A stretch of DNA of 64,000 bases from Leeuwenhoekiella palythoae (GTDB lineage: Bacteria; Bacteroidota; Bacteroidia; Flavobacteriales; Flavobacteriaceae), in assembly GCF_900130045.1 (NCBI RefSeq), contig NZ_FQXT01000003.1, positions 62,001 through 126,000 on the forward strand, written 5' to 3'. This document shows, in pieces, positions 35,358-45,101 of the stretch; the first letter of the stretch is position 1; the number at the start of each line of letters is the position of its first letter. A model generated the notes under the pieces. It worked only from the letters and a program-made list of their open reading frames with translations. It was not told where the DNA came from and searched no databases. Position numbers and translations under genes: made by a program.

Positions 35358-35603
35358 ATGTCTTTTACTATGGACATAAAGCTATTCTAGCCTATTATTG
35401 TAAATTCTGAGCTTCACGCTGTGAATATTCTTGTGCACTTTTGCTTTATAAATTTTGTTATTCAGAAGGTGTAAAACGCTAAAAAATTTCCAAATATCTT
35501 ACAAATACTGAATTTCACTACATTTTAAGAAATCTTGTTAAGATATTCTTAACAGCATATGTTGTTAAGGAGTGTTAATTTGGCGCAACTCTAAAATGTA
35601 ATA

Positions 35604-38063
35604 ATGAAATTAAAACTTTACCCCATTGCGACATTTATGCTCGCGATGTTGACGGTGAATTGTGCGAGTACCAAGCAAAAGAAAAAAAATGCGAGTACAG
35701 CCACCGAAGAAAAACAAGAAAAGTCTAAAAGCGATCTCAAAGCTTATGACAAAGTAATTACAAAAGAAGCGGTCTCAGACTCAGGTTTGTTTACCGTTCA
35801 CAAAGTAGAAGATGACTATTTCTACGAAATTCCTGACAGTCTTTTTAATCGTGAAATGTTAATGGTTACCCGAATCGCTAAAACCGCAACCGGAATAGGT
35901 TTTGGTGGAGGAAAAGCCAATACACAGGTTTTACGCTGGGAAAAGAAGAACAAAAAGGTTTTGTTACGTGTAGTTTCACATGAGATTTTTGCCGCAGATT
36001 CTTTACCTATTCACGAAGCGGTGAGCAATTCTAATTTTGAGCCGGTTCTATTTTCTTTTGATGTAAAAACCATCAACAAAGATTCTACTGCGACTGTTGT
36101 TCAGGTAAACGACCTGTTTTCTGATGATGTGCAAGCTTTAGGATTGCCTGGCTATTACAGGGAATCATACAAAGTGCGTAACGTAGATAAGGGCAGAGGC
36201 TATATAGAAAGCTTAAAGAGTTTTCCATTAAATATTGAATCACGCCACGTAAAAACCTATAACGCCGGAAATCCGCCAAGTAACGAAAGTGTAGGTTCTA
36301 TCACAGTAGAGATGAGCAACAGTATGGTTTTGTTACCAAAAGTTCCTATGGAGCGTCGTTATTTTGACCGAAGAGTAGGCTGGTTTGCTCGCGGGCAGGT
36401 AGATTATGGTCTGGACGCTCAAGAAAGTAAAACAGTGCGTTATTTAGATAGATGGAGATTAGAAGTTAAACCGGAAGACGAGGCTAAGTTTAAAGCAGGC
36501 GAACTTGTTGAGCCTAAAAAGCAGATCGTTTACTACATTGACCGCGCGACTCCTAAAAAATGGATTCCGTTTATCAAGGAAGGTATAGAAGATTGGCAGG
36601 TGGCTTTTGAGGCTGCAGGTTTTAAAAATGCTATCATCGCTAAAGAAGCTCCAACGAAAGAAGAAGACCCAGACTGGTCTCCTGAAGATGTACGTTACTC
36701 AACAGTACGTTACTTAGCATCGCCAATTCCTAATGCAAATGGGCCTCACGTAAGCGACCCACGTAGTGGTGAGATTTTAGAATCAGACATCAACTGGTAT
36801 CACAATGTTATGACGTTATTGCGTAACTGGTATTTTGTTCAAACTGCTGCTAAAAACCCTGAAGCTAGAGGAGTAGCGTTTAAAGACAAAATTATGGGAC
36901 GTTTAATTCGTTTTGTTTCTTCACACGAAGTTGGACATACGCTCGGTTTACCGCATAATATGGGAAGTAGCGTTGCGTATCCTGTAGATTCATTACGTTC
37001 TAAGAGCTTTACAGATAATTACGGGACTGCACCATCTATTATGGATTATGCACGTTTTAACTACGTGGCTCAACCGGGAGATGGTGACGTTTCTATGATG
37101 CCTAATATTGGAGTTTACGATAAATACTCTATCAAGTGGGGATATCGTCCTATTTTAGATAAAGAAGGGATGGAAGAAAAACCAATTCTTGATCAGTGGA
37201 TTTTAGAGCACGCAGGAGATCCTTTATATCGTTTTGGAGCACAACAATGGAGTGTTGTTGACCCAAGTTCGCAAACGGAAGATTTAGGTGATGACGCTGT
37301 AAAAGCGAGTAATTATGGTATCGAAAACCTAAAGCGTATCATTCCTAACCTTATCAGCTGGACTTCAGAAGATGGTAAGGATTATGATGATCTTGAAACC
37401 TTGTATGGCCAGGTTTTAACGCAGTTTAATCGTTATATGGGTCACGTGAGTAATAATATTGGTGGTGTATATCAATACAACAAAACCTATGATCAAGAAG
37501 GAGCTGTATTTATTCCTGTACCTAAAGAGCGTCAGGAAGAAAGTATGCAATTTTTACAAGATCAATTATTCACAACTCCAGAATGGATGATTGATAACAA
37601 CATCTTGAATAAAATTGAGAATAACGGAAATGTGGAACGCATACGCGGTTTACAGGTTCGTACATTAGAAAATGTATTAGATTTTGGCCGTCTTGGTCGT
37701 ATGATCGAAAACGAAACGCTAAACGGCAAGGAAGCTTATACGCTAACTGAAATGATGAACGACCTACGTTCAGGAATATTCAGCGAATTGCGTTCAGGTA
37801 AGAAAATTGATACCTACAGACGTAATTTACAACGCGCTTATGTAGAACGCCTAAAATACCTTCTAACTGAAGAGCAAAGCGGTCGCCGTAATGCAACGAG
37901 TGTTAATGTTAGTCAATCTGATATTAGAGCGATAGCGCGTGCCGAATTAAATACCTTAAAGCGTAGCGTACGCAGCGCAATTGGTAGAACCGGTGATGCT
38001 TTAAGCCGTTACCACTTACAGGATTTAATGGAGCGTATAGATCTTATTCTTGATCCCAGATAA
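35604..38063 (+). CDS. Zinc-dependent metalloprotease lipoprotein
   Basis: An 819-residue lipoprotein (signal ending VNCAS) with the zinc site HEVGHTLGLPHN (His441, Glu442, His445, His451), the extended metzincin pattern. DUF5117 and DUF5118 regions flank it in this Bacteroidetes family (TGIGFGGGKANTQVLRWEKK near the start). It is likely on the outer membrane or surface and degrades proteins. It stands alone, with TTAACA-type repeats upstream and a strong terminator. Confidence 0.88.
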   Translation: MKLKLYPIATFMLAMLTVNCASTKQKKKNASTATEEKQEKSKSDLKAYDKVITKEAVSDSGLFTVHKVEDDYFYEIPDSLFNREMLMVTRIAKTATGIGFGGGKANTQVLRWEKKNKKVLLRVVSHEIFAADSLPIHEAVSNSNFEPVLFSFDVKTINKDSTATVVQVNDLFSDDVQALGLPGYYRESYKVRNVDKGRGYIESLKSFPLNIESRHVKTYNAGNPPSNESVGSITVEMSNSMVLLPKVPMERRYFDRRVGWFARGQVDYGLDAQESKTVRYLDRWRLEVKPEDEAKFKAGELVEPKKQIVYYIDRATPKKWIPFIKEGIEDWQVAFEAAGFKNAIIAKEAPTKEEDPDWSPEDVRYSTVRYLASPIPNANGPHVSDPRSGEILESDINWYHNVMTLLRNWYFVQTAAKNPEARGVAFKDKIMGRLIRFVSSHEVGHTLGLPHNMGSSVAYPVDSLRSKSFTDNYGTAPSIMDYARFNYVAQPGDGDVSMMPNIGVYDKYSIKWGYRPILDKEGMEEKPILDQWILEHAGDPLYRFGAQQWSVVDPSSQTEDLGDDAVKASNYGIENLKRIIPNLISWTSEDGKDYDDLETLYGQVLTQFNRYMGHVSNNIGGVYQYNKTYDQEGAVFIPVPKERQEESMQFLQDQLFTTPEWMIDNNILNKIENNGNVERIRGLQVRTLENVLDFGRLGRMIENETLNGKEAYTLTEMMNDLRSGIFSELRSGKKIDTYRRNLQRAYVERLKYLLTEEQSGRRNATSVNVSQSDIRAIARAELNTLKRSVRSAIGRTGDALSRYHLQDLMERIDLILDPR

Positions 38064-38103
38064 TCAAAACGATTCAACTTAAGATTGAATTATTTTTAAA
38101 TAG

Positions 38104-38132
38104 AAAGACCGGCATTGAGCCGGTCTTTTTTT
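38104..38132. terminator. Terminator after the metalloprotease gene
   Basis: Stem AGACCGGC/GCCGGTCT with loop ATTGA followed by T7. The A-run on the left is short, so it mainly serves the plus strand. Confidence 0.85.
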
Positions 38133-38148
38133 GTTTAGAAGAGACTTT

Positions 38149-39300
38149 TTAATTTTCACTTACACGCTTCAGTTTATAAGAATCGCCGGTTTCAGTATCC
38201 AGAGATTGTATTTGAGCGATTGTCTTCTTTTTTACAACAAGCATAAACGCCGGATAGATCAATCCGCTTGCAATCAAAATACCTGCAAGCAAAACCATAG
38301 TTTTTATTGAAGCAAACAAAGTTCCGGCAGAAAGAATCCCTAAAATAAGCACCACAGAAAGTGGGAAGGATACAGCCAGAATGTTGATCGCAAAGTTTTG
38401 GTTAAACGTCTTCTTGAAGTTTAAAACACGCTTTTCTTGAGCGTCTACTGCAGCGATGTGCGCAAACGGCCAAAAACTACAAGCACTAAGCCCAAAAGCC
38501 AACAATAACAGCCGATCTTGAGCAACGTTAATTTGTACAGCAGTAATTAATGCTATTCCCAGAATCACAACAATACCAGCTCTTAAAAGCAGCATTGAAA
38601 TAATTTGAGCAAATTGTCTTTTTTTAATTTTTACGGAAAGACCGATAAATAACAATACTAAAGGTGTCATTAATAAACTGAGCCTGCTCAAGCTTTCACT
38701 TACAATAAAAGGCAAATTGTTCATATGAAAACCGAAGGACAATAAGATCAAAGCTGCGATGATAAACAGATTAACAGGTTCTGAAACCATTGCTATACAA
38801 AGGCTTTTAAATTTGGCCCTATTAGAAGTGTTCTCGATTTCTTGTGTTTTATAATGCCAGCGCATTGCCACCAGATAAAGAACAAGTAATACAAAAACTT
38901 TATTTCCTAAATCGGCCATTGCTGCTTTTGCCAGGTAGCTATCTCCCAAGTATTCTAAAATAAAAGGAAAACAACTTAGTCCCGGTGCCAGTGATGACAG
39001 CAGTAATTGTCCTGTTCTGTAATTAGGACTTCCTTTTTTGATCCCTAATAAAGGAAAGACTAAAGGCGTCGCAAAAAATAGAACTACATTGAGTAAAAGC
39101 GCAATGATGGGCAAAAGTAGAAGCGAGGCTTCAATATTGACACCAATCAATGCAATGAAAATTGTAGCCGGTAATGCTAAATTGAGTATAATAACTTTAA
39201 TGCCGGCTAGCTCAGATTTATTCTTGAGTTTTACTTTTAATAGGATACCAATTCCTATAAAGAGTAGAAAGAGTAAGGTTTTTTGAAGATTAATATCCAT
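38149..39300 (-). CDS. AEC-family (auxin efflux carrier type) permease
   Basis: A 383-residue integral membrane protein with about ten hydrophobic helices in the AEC/bile-acid-fold pattern: KNKSELAGIKVIILNLALPA near the start, and LLLSSLAPGLSCFPFILEY. Substrates in the family are organic acids or amino acids. It is the second gene of a pair, 2 bases downstream of a Tat-exported aminotransferase, which suggests shared substrate traffic across the inner membrane. Confidence 0.78.
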   Translation of the reverse strand: MDINLQKTLLFLLFIGIGILLKVKLKNKSELAGIKVIILNLALPATIFIALIGVNIEASLLLLPIIALLLNVVLFFATPLVFPLLGIKKGSPNYRTGQLLLSSLAPGLSCFPFILEYLGDSYLAKAAMADLGNKVFVLLVLYLVAMRWHYKTQEIENTSNRAKFKSLCIAMVSEPVNLFIIAALILLSFGFHMNNLPFIVSESLSRLSLLMTPLVLLFIGLSVKIKKRQFAQIISMLLLRAGIVVILGIALITAVQINVAQDRLLLLAFGLSACSFWPFAHIAAVDAQEKRVLNFKKTFNQNFAINILAVSFPLSVVLILGILSAGTLFASIKTMVLLAGILIASGLIYPAFMLVVKKKTIAQIQSLDTETGDSYKLKRVSEN

Positions 39301-39302
39301 AA

Positions 39303-40493
39303 TTAGACGAGGATTTCTTCAATCGCATCGGTAAAGTATTTCATTTCTTCCATGGCTCCCATACTCACGCGGCACCAGTTTTGATCCCAAAAACGAAACG
39401 CCCGAACGACCACTTTTTTATCGTAAATCTTTTCAAGAAATGCATCTCCTTCCATAGGGATCGGGAAGATCACAAAATTTGTAGAAGAAGGCATATAATC
39501 AAATCCTCGAGACTCTAAGTAGGAGGTGGTGTAATCTCTAGCTTCTTTAATCTTATCTTTACAGTCTGTCAGGTAGGCTTCATCATCCATACTTGCTGAA
39601 GCAGCAGCAATGGTTGGTCCCGCGATTCCCATTCCGCCACGCGTGATATCGTTGATGGCTTCTAGAGATTCTTTTTTGCCCAACATATATCCCATACGTA
39701 AGCCGGCCATTCCGTGTATTTTTGAAAAAGTACGGGCTACAAATACATTATAACCTTCAGCAACTAATGGTGCCATACTTGCGTCCATTCCTTCCGGAGC
39801 GAGCTCTAGATAAGCCTCATCAATAAAAACCGGAACCTTTTTTGAAACGCGTCTACAAAAATCCTTGAGATCTTCAGTATCGGTTTGCGTAGCTGTTGGA
39901 TTATTAGGATTGGTGATGTAAACCAATTTTGTATCTACGTCAATCGCCGCCTCCATAGCTTTGAGATCGTGTTGATAATCTTCGGTTAATTTTACCGCTT
40001 TCCACGAACCTCCAGAAGCTTTAGCTACGCTTACAAGAGACATATAACTGGGGTCTGCGCTTACCACGTTTCCGCCTTCTCTAAAATAAACCAAAGCTGT
40101 TTTTTCTAGTAAATCTGAGGAACCCGGACCCATCATAATGTTATCAGGAGTAACCCCTTCTTTATCTGCAATTTTCTGGACCAATTGACCAAGAGTGGAC
40201 CAAGAATAATGATTACCATCCCATACAGCTTCTTGAAAAGCTTTAGCTGCAAGTTTAGATGGACCGTGTGGGTTTTCATTCCAAACCAAGCGCGCCTTAA
40301 CCGTGCTTAGATCTGGCATACGCGGCGGAGTGAATTCGTCAAAAGAAGTATTTCTGTATAAAAACTTTTGATTGTTTTTTTGTGCTTCTTCTACGGTTGC
40401 AGCCCATAATGCAGTGGGCGCTACCGCTACTGCACCTACAGAAAGTGCCATTTTTTTTAACCAATCTCTCCTGTGAAGATTTGATGTGCTCAT
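39303..40493 (-). CDS. Tat-exported fold-type I aminotransferase
   Basis: A 396-residue enzyme of the histidinol-phosphate aminotransferase type. The N terminus has a twin-arginine signal (HRRDWLKKMALSVGAVAVA, Arg8-Arg9). The PLP lysine is Lys258 in TFSKIHG; ITNPNNPT and FIDEAYLE bind the cofactor. It should work in the periplasm, unusual for a PLP transaminase. No other his genes are near, and a cytosolic HisC role is unlikely because of the signal. It is the first gene of a pair with the AEC permease. Confidence 0.88.
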   Translation of the reverse strand: MSTSNLHRRDWLKKMALSVGAVAVAPTALWAATVEEAQKNNQKFLYRNTSFDEFTPPRMPDLSTVKARLVWNENPHGPSKLAAKAFQEAVWDGNHYSWSTLGQLVQKIADKEGVTPDNIMMGPGSSDLLEKTALVYFREGGNVVSADPSYMSLVSVAKASGGSWKAVKLTEDYQHDLKAMEAAIDVDTKLVYITNPNNPTATQTDTEDLKDFCRRVSKKVPVFIDEAYLELAPEGMDASMAPLVAEGYNVFVARTFSKIHGMAGLRMGYMLGKKESLEAINDITRGGMGIAGPTIAAASASMDDEAYLTDCKDKIKEARDYTTSYLESRGFDYMPSSTNFVIFPIPMEGDAFLEKIYDKKVVVRAFRFWDQNWCRVSMGAMEEMKYFTDAIEEILV

Positions 40494-40657
40494 GCTTAGA
40501 TAGTGTTAGTTTGTAATTCTTTTAAATTTAAAAAAACACCACTGCATATTGACATTTAAGTTGATAAAAAACAGCGTTTTAAATATCGAATTGACAATGG
40601 AAAGTAGGTTTCACTAGCAATCTTTCAATGACTTCAAAGCAATAAGTAAGAATAAAG

Positions 40658-40706
40658 ACAAAAAAATAATCCGTTTTGATTGATTTTCAACCGAAACGGA
40701 TTATTG
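40658..40706 (-). terminator. Terminator of the PA2169-type gene
   Basis: A 12-bp perfect stem AATAATCCGTTT (40665-40676) with AAACGGATTATT (40694-40705), loop 17 bases; on the minus strand it runs into T7. Confidence 0.82.
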
Positions 40707-40727
40707 CGAACGTAGTCTAACTTAAAT

Positions 40728-41198
40728 CTATCTCAATTTAGCAATATCATCTAACTGTTGCAAATCTTCGATCGTATGGTAAATTTGAGAAAGCTGATTA
40801 TTTAAAACAGTGCGCAAATGCTGAGGAAAATCGTGCTCCTTCAAAGCATTTTCATATTCTTCGGCACTCATTTTTTCACCGCGCATACATTCTTCTAAAA
40901 CCGAAGAAATATCATCTTTGCTTATAATGCTCTTTACATCGATCCAAATTCTGTGCAAATCTGCTGCTAGACTGCCATCACCTTCGGGGCGTGCGTTTAA
41001 GGCGTGTAATTCTTTATCCAACTGATTTGCAAAATGATTACGCTTTACTGCTTGCCGCTGCATAAACCCTCTCAATTCGGTATGTTCAATTTCTTGCATA
41101 GCCTTAATAAAGCCTTTCTCTGCATCGTAATTTTTGACCAATAATTTTTGAAGTGTTTCGGTTAGTTCTAAATTCAGTTTCTGTTTTTCAGCGTTCAT
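40728..41198 (-). CDS. PA2169-type four-helix-bundle protein (DUF2383)
   Basis: A 156-residue all-helical protein with ferritin-like marks: two Glu-rich helices (NYDAEKGFIKAMQEIEHTEL) and ECMRGEKMSAEEYENAL. DUF2383 proteins are ferritin-like and often stress-linked; activity unproven. Monocistronic with a strong terminator. No TAnnTTTG box is seen upstream, so another sigma factor may control it. The GCTTAACA motif occurs in the shared region with the next gene. Confidence 0.82.
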   Translation of the reverse strand: MNAEKQKLNLELTETLQKLLVKNYDAEKGFIKAMQEIEHTELRGFMQRQAVKRNHFANQLDKELHALNARPEGDGSLAADLHRIWIDVKSIISKDDISSVLEECMRGEKMSAEEYENALKEHDFPQHLRTVLNNQLSQIYHTIEDLQQLDDIAKLR

Positions 41199-41370
41199 TT
41201 TATGTGTGTTCTTATCGTAAATACTGTGTTAGGCCTTGATATCAAAGCACTCGTAAATGTAAGTATCCTTTTTTAAATCTTTTTCGCTTTTGTTAAAATT
41301 TGCATTAGCTTAACAGTTCGTTTTTAAATAATTACTTTAATTAAGCGCGAATTTGAATGGATCTAGAGCT

Positions 41371-41832
41371 ATGAAATTATCCGAATTACAGGCTGTACTC
41401 AAAAAAGTTTATAAGATTGGTTTTGAATTGCCTAACGGAAAATTACTTCCAAGTCATTTCTATTGGTCAAAAGTAAGTCTTAAAAAGGAACATCAAATGC
41501 TACCCAATGGAAGCACTAAAAAAAATGAAGTCATCGAGATCCACTTAACTGCGTCTTCCCAAAACAATCACAGAAGAAACCCGAGCGATTTACAAGGGTT
41601 TTTAGATAAAGCAAAACAAGGCTTAAACTTGTCTGATTTACCCATTGAAATAGCCTTGCTTGACCACGGAACCACTTGGTTCACATTGCAAATTGGCGAC
41701 CCCTACTTTAAACTGATAGCTCTCGATAATACCTCTGTTTCTAATAATAAAACCGTTAAGAATCAGCAAACTACACCTTTGATGAAAGCAGCTTCAGATC
41801 CCAGCTTACCGGGCAGCAGTTGCTGTATTTAA
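41371..41832 (+). CDS. DUF6428-like protein
   Basis: A 153-residue protein: KLSELQAVLKKVYKIGFELPNG resembles the N terminus of the DUF6428 family, which is common in Bacteroidetes near arsenic-related genes; no such genes are here. It ends with a pair of cysteines (SSCCI), which may bind metal or form a redox site. The ATG at 41371 is preferred to a TTG at 41353. The family call is tentative. Confidence 0.55.
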   Translation: MKLSELQAVLKKVYKIGFELPNGKLLPSHFYWSKVSLKKEHQMLPNGSTKKNEVIEIHLTASSQNNHRRNPSDLQGFLDKAKQGLNLSDLPIEIALLDHGTTWFTLQIGDPYFKLIALDNTSVSNNKTVKNQQTTPLMKAASDPSLPGSSCCI

Positions 41833-41872
41833 TTTTTAGTGCGGGAATACGCAATTCTAAAATTGTGTAGAC

Positions 41873-41880
41873 TACTTTTG
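41873..41880 (+). promoter_or_regulatory. Promoter -7 box for the MFS gene
   Basis: TACTTTTG matches TAnnTTTG, 19 bases before the ATG at 41900. Confidence 0.55.
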
Positions 41881-41899
41881 TTGTGGATAAAAGAAAACT

Positions 41900-43168
41900 A
41901 TGGCAAAAAATGATCCCTATGCAGCCTTAAGGTTCAGAGAGTTTAATGTTTTTTTAATGTTACGTTTTGCTATGGTTTTTGCCTGGTCAATGCAATTTGT
42001 GGTGATCGAATGGCAAGTATATAGTATTACAAAAAATGCGCTTTCGCTGGGTATTATAGGTCTTATGGAAGTCATACCTGCGGTCTCCTTAGCTTTGTTT
42101 GCAGGTCATATTGTTGATCAGAGTGAGAAACGGGGACTTTTATTTAAATGTCTTTTTGGGTTTTCTTTTGTTAGTATAGGTTTGTTTTTGCTTACTTGGC
42201 CACGAGTAACTGAGCATTTAAGCACCTCTTTAACATTATATGCTATTTATTTCTTGGTGTTTTGTGGAGGTATCGTTCGTGCCTTTTTGGGCCCTACTAT
42301 TTTTTCTTTATTTGCTTTAATTGTTCCTAAGAAGGTGTATCCTAACGCGGCTACGTGGAGTAGTTCGGTGTGGCAGATGGGAGCTGTGGTTGGTCCGGCT
42401 GCAGGTGGTTTTACCATACATTTAATAGGTGTGCACTGGTCTATGTGCGTGATTTTTGGCTTTTCACTGTTTGCTTTGATCTGCTTGTCACAAATCAAGA
42501 AAAAACCAATAATGAATCCTAAAATTGGGGAGCCGGTGATGCAAAGTCTTAAAGAAGGCATTCTCTTTGTTAGAAATAGCAAAGCTGTTTTAGGAGCACT
42601 TACATTAGATATGATCGCTGTTCTGTTTGGTGGAGCAGTAGCGCTGCTGCCCATTTATGCTCAAGATATTTTAAAAGTAGGTCCACAAGGATTTGGGATT
42701 TTACGGGCAGCTCCGGCGGTGGGTGCATTGATCACAATGTTTACCTCTGCGTATTTTCCATTGTATAAAAAAGCAGGGATAAAATTACTAGCTGCAGTTT
42801 TTGGATTTGGTGTTTCTATTATTGTATTCGGACTTTCAACATCCTTTTGGCTTTCTGTTCTAGCGCTGTTTATGAGCGGGGTGACCGATGGAATCTCAAT
42901 GATCATCAGACAAACCATTCTTCAACTAAAAACTCCAGATCATATGCGCGGCAGGGTCGCTTCGGTAAATTCTATGTTTGTAGGTAGTTCAAATGAATTA
43001 GGTGCTTTTGAAAGTGGATTGACAGCAAAATTGATGGGCACAGTGACCGCAGTAGTTTTTGGTGGAAGTATGACGTTGATCACTGTCTTGGCTACAGGGA
43101 TTATTTCACCTAAATTCAGAAAATTAGATCTGAGAAAAGATCTGGAAGAACACGAAAAATCAGAATAG
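41900..43168 (+). CDS. Major facilitator transporter (EntS/MFS_3-like)
   Basis: A 422-residue transporter with about twelve transmembrane helices and loop motifs such as AGHIVDQSEKRGLLF, LKTPDHMRGRVASVNSMFVG. This pattern matches the EntS-like MFS group, which export small molecules or siderophores. Substrate unknown. No siderophore genes are adjacent. Its stop lies 12 bases from the convergent secreted-protein cluster, with no clear terminator. Confidence 0.86.
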   Translation: MAKNDPYAALRFREFNVFLMLRFAMVFAWSMQFVVIEWQVYSITKNALSLGIIGLMEVIPAVSLALFAGHIVDQSEKRGLLFKCLFGFSFVSIGLFLLTWPRVTEHLSTSLTLYAIYFLVFCGGIVRAFLGPTIFSLFALIVPKKVYPNAATWSSSVWQMGAVVGPAAGGFTIHLIGVHWSMCVIFGFSLFALICLSQIKKKPIMNPKIGEPVMQSLKEGILFVRNSKAVLGALTLDMIAVLFGGAVALLPIYAQDILKVGPQGFGILRAAPAVGALITMFTSAYFPLYKKAGIKLLAAVFGFGVSIIVFGLSTSFWLSVLALFMSGVTDGISMIIRQTILQLKTPDHMRGRVASVNSMFVGSSNELGAFESGLTAKLMGTVTAVVFGGSMTLITVLATGIISPKFRKLDLRKDLEEHEKSE

Positions 43169-43180
43169 ATTATGGTTTGA

Positions 43181-43828
43181 TTAGAAGCCTGGAGGTTTTA
43201 GTAATGTCGCATTTGTGAATTGCTGCATGTTAATGGAATAAGTTCCAGGCGCATCTTTGGCAATAAAGCCTTTCCTATAAATGATAAGATTCATATGGAG
43301 GTCGATAGTAATATCTGTATTTCCGGTTCTAAAAAAACCGTTATTAGCAAAGCCTCTAATGAACCAAGTACCTTCATCAGTGTTTTTGTAAGCATGTACC
43401 TGAAAACCTTCCACGACATCATTTCCGGCGTAACTTTCCGTGATTACGCTTGTATTACCAGTATCATGTTCAATAAAATAGTAACCCTGCACAGTTACAA
43501 CGTAGTCCTCGATACTTATTTTAGTATTGTAATTTTCAACACCACGATTCGAAGTGTTTTCGAAAACTAATTCTGCATAATTTATGGGGCCATATTTACT
43601 GATGTCAATATCATACTGAACAATGGATAAATCTTGACGTTCAATGATGAGTTTGGATCCTCGAATTTGATTAGAATTACCAGGGTCCTCTAGAAAAAGT
43701 TTACCATCAATTCTGGTATCACCATTTACATCGAGAAGGTCCCGTGGAGTATTTGTATTTATTCCAACTTGTGCTTTAGATGTCAAGCAAGAAATAAAAA
43801 TTACTATTGAAGTTATAAGTAATTTCAT
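43181..43828 (-). CDS. Secreted GInTNTP-motif protein, copy 3
   Basis: A 215-residue protein with a signal peptide (about 1-19, ending SKAQ) and the opening VGINTNTPRDLLDVNGDTRID, a motif seen at the N terminus of many flavobacterial surface and fibre-like proteins. The rest is beta-rich with no enzyme motif. It is the last of three tandem paralogues, 2 bases after the previous stop. Function unknown; surface exposure is inferred from the motif class. Confidence 0.72.
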   Translation of the reverse strand: MKLLITSIVIFISCLTSKAQVGINTNTPRDLLDVNGDTRIDGKLFLEDPGNSNQIRGSKLIIERQDLSIVQYDIDISKYGPINYAELVFENTSNRGVENYNTKISIEDYVVTVQGYYFIEHDTGNTSVITESYAGNDVVEGFQVHAYKNTDEGTWFIRGFANNGFFRTGNTDITIDLHMNLIIYRKGFIAKDAPGTYSINMQQFTNATLLKPPGF

Positions 43829-43830
43829 CT

Positions 43831-44475
43831 TTAATATAAATCTGGGATTGCTGAGGCCGAACCATTACGGTTGCCTCCTAGGTCAGTTCTGATTACCGGA
43901 AGTTTGCGATAAAAAGAGGTGTCATAAATAATAAAAGTGCATTCATAATGTACGGCATTTCGCCGATTAGTGGTATCAAGAAATCGGTTTCTAATCTCTA
44001 AATGCCAAGTGCCATTACTTTCAAATGTTCGAGCAACAAATGTTCCTATAGAATCATCACCTCCATCTATAAGTCTTTTGTTTACTGGCGCTCCTATATA
44101 ACGAATATCAGCTAGTCCTACTATATATCTTGAAGTTTCAAAACTTAGATTTAAATCAACAATATTATCATAACTTAGATTATGGAAATAATATTTCAAA
44201 ACATTGATTGGTGCAACAGTTAACTCATCTACATTAAGTTTGGTAATTTCTCCATTTAAAGCTGTAGAATCAGTGCGCCTTGTTAAAAGTTTAAAATCTT
44301 CATCAGTATTAGTAACCGTTCCTAAAGTACCTAGTTCAAATTGTTTTTGTACGGCCATCGAACCTACTATATGCAAATCTGATTCCGGATTGGTAGTCCC
44401 CACTCCCACTTGTGCGAATAACTGTACAACACAGAAAATACTTAATACAAAGGAAAATGTAAACTTTTTATACAT
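43831..44475 (-). CDS. Secreted GInTNTP-motif protein, copy 2
   Basis: A 214-residue protein with a signal peptide (about 1-21, ending LFAQ), followed by VGVGTTNPESDLHIVGSMAVQ. The pattern of length, signal and GVGTTNP opening matches its neighbours, but bodies have diverged strongly. Its ATG shares one base with the stop of copy 1 (TAATG), indicating translational coupling. No enzyme motif. Confidence 0.72.
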   Translation of the reverse strand: MYKKFTFSFVLSIFCVVQLFAQVGVGTTNPESDLHIVGSMAVQKQFELGTLGTVTNTDEDFKLLTRRTDSTALNGEITKLNVDELTVAPINVLKYYFHNLSYDNIVDLNLSFETSRYIVGLADIRYIGAPVNKRLIDGGDDSIGTFVARTFESNGTWHLEIRNRFLDTTNRRNAVHYECTFIIYDTSFYRKLPVIRTDLGGNRNGSASAIPDLY

Positions 44476-45101
44476 TAGTCTATAAAGGGATTTGTGGCCG
44501 ACTGCGTACTAGCTTCTTCCATAGCTACAGGTATGCGTCCAAATTGTTTTGATAAATCTTTTGAATATATCAGTGTGGTGATAGTCCAAGTACCTTTTTC
44601 ATTTGGGTTTAAATTATTTGCAGCAGGAAAATCTGCAGTAATATGCCAAGTACCGTCTTTAATAAATGCACTGTAAAAGGGTATTGTTGCATTACTGTTT
44701 ATATCCAGTTCACGATCGTATGATGCTGATAAAGTATTAAGCACAAATTCATTTGCATCTACTCTAGTATCAAAATCAAAAACCCAATCTTCTTGAGGAT
44801 CATATAATTCATATATCTGAATATAGCCTAGAGCGGCTCCGGTTGGGTTGCTAACATCCAGAGATTTGATCTTACTATTACCATCTTGAATTAAGAATGT
44901 GCTAGTATCATCATCTTTTAAATCGTTGATAGTGCTTATGGTTACAGTATTCTGTACGCGTGCATCCCCTGCAACCTCTAATTTGACCCTTGGATTTGTG
45001 GTACCAATTCCTACTCCAGTCGTTTGTCCTAAAACAGGAACAATAGAAAGGAAAAAGATTGTAAAAGCAACAAGTTGAAGATTTGGGTAAAAATGTTTCA
45101 A
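44475..45101 (-). CDS. Secreted GInTNTP-motif protein, copy 1
   Basis: A 208-residue protein with a signal peptide (about 1-25, ending VLGQ), then VGIGTTNPRVKLEVAGDARV. The start must be TTG at 45101, because no in-frame ATG precedes the signal peptide. It heads the operon. A near-match -7 box (TACTTTTA) lies about 35 bases upstream on the minus strand. Unknown function. Confidence 0.7.
   Translation of the reverse strand: MKHFYPNLQLVAFTIFFLSIVPVLGQTTGVGIGTTNPRVKLEVAGDARVQNTVTISTINDLKDDDTSTFLIQDGNSKIKSLDVSNPTGAALGYIQIYELYDPQEDWVFDFDTRVDANEFVLNTLSASYDRELDINSNATIPFYSAFIKDGTWHITADFPAANNLNPNEKGTWTITTLIYSKDLSKQFGRIPVAMEEASTQSATNPFID

Noticed and set aside
43220-43570. Plus-strand frame inside the secreted paralogue cluster
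   Set aside because: The minus-strand genes have signal peptides and a repeated motif; the plus frame has none.
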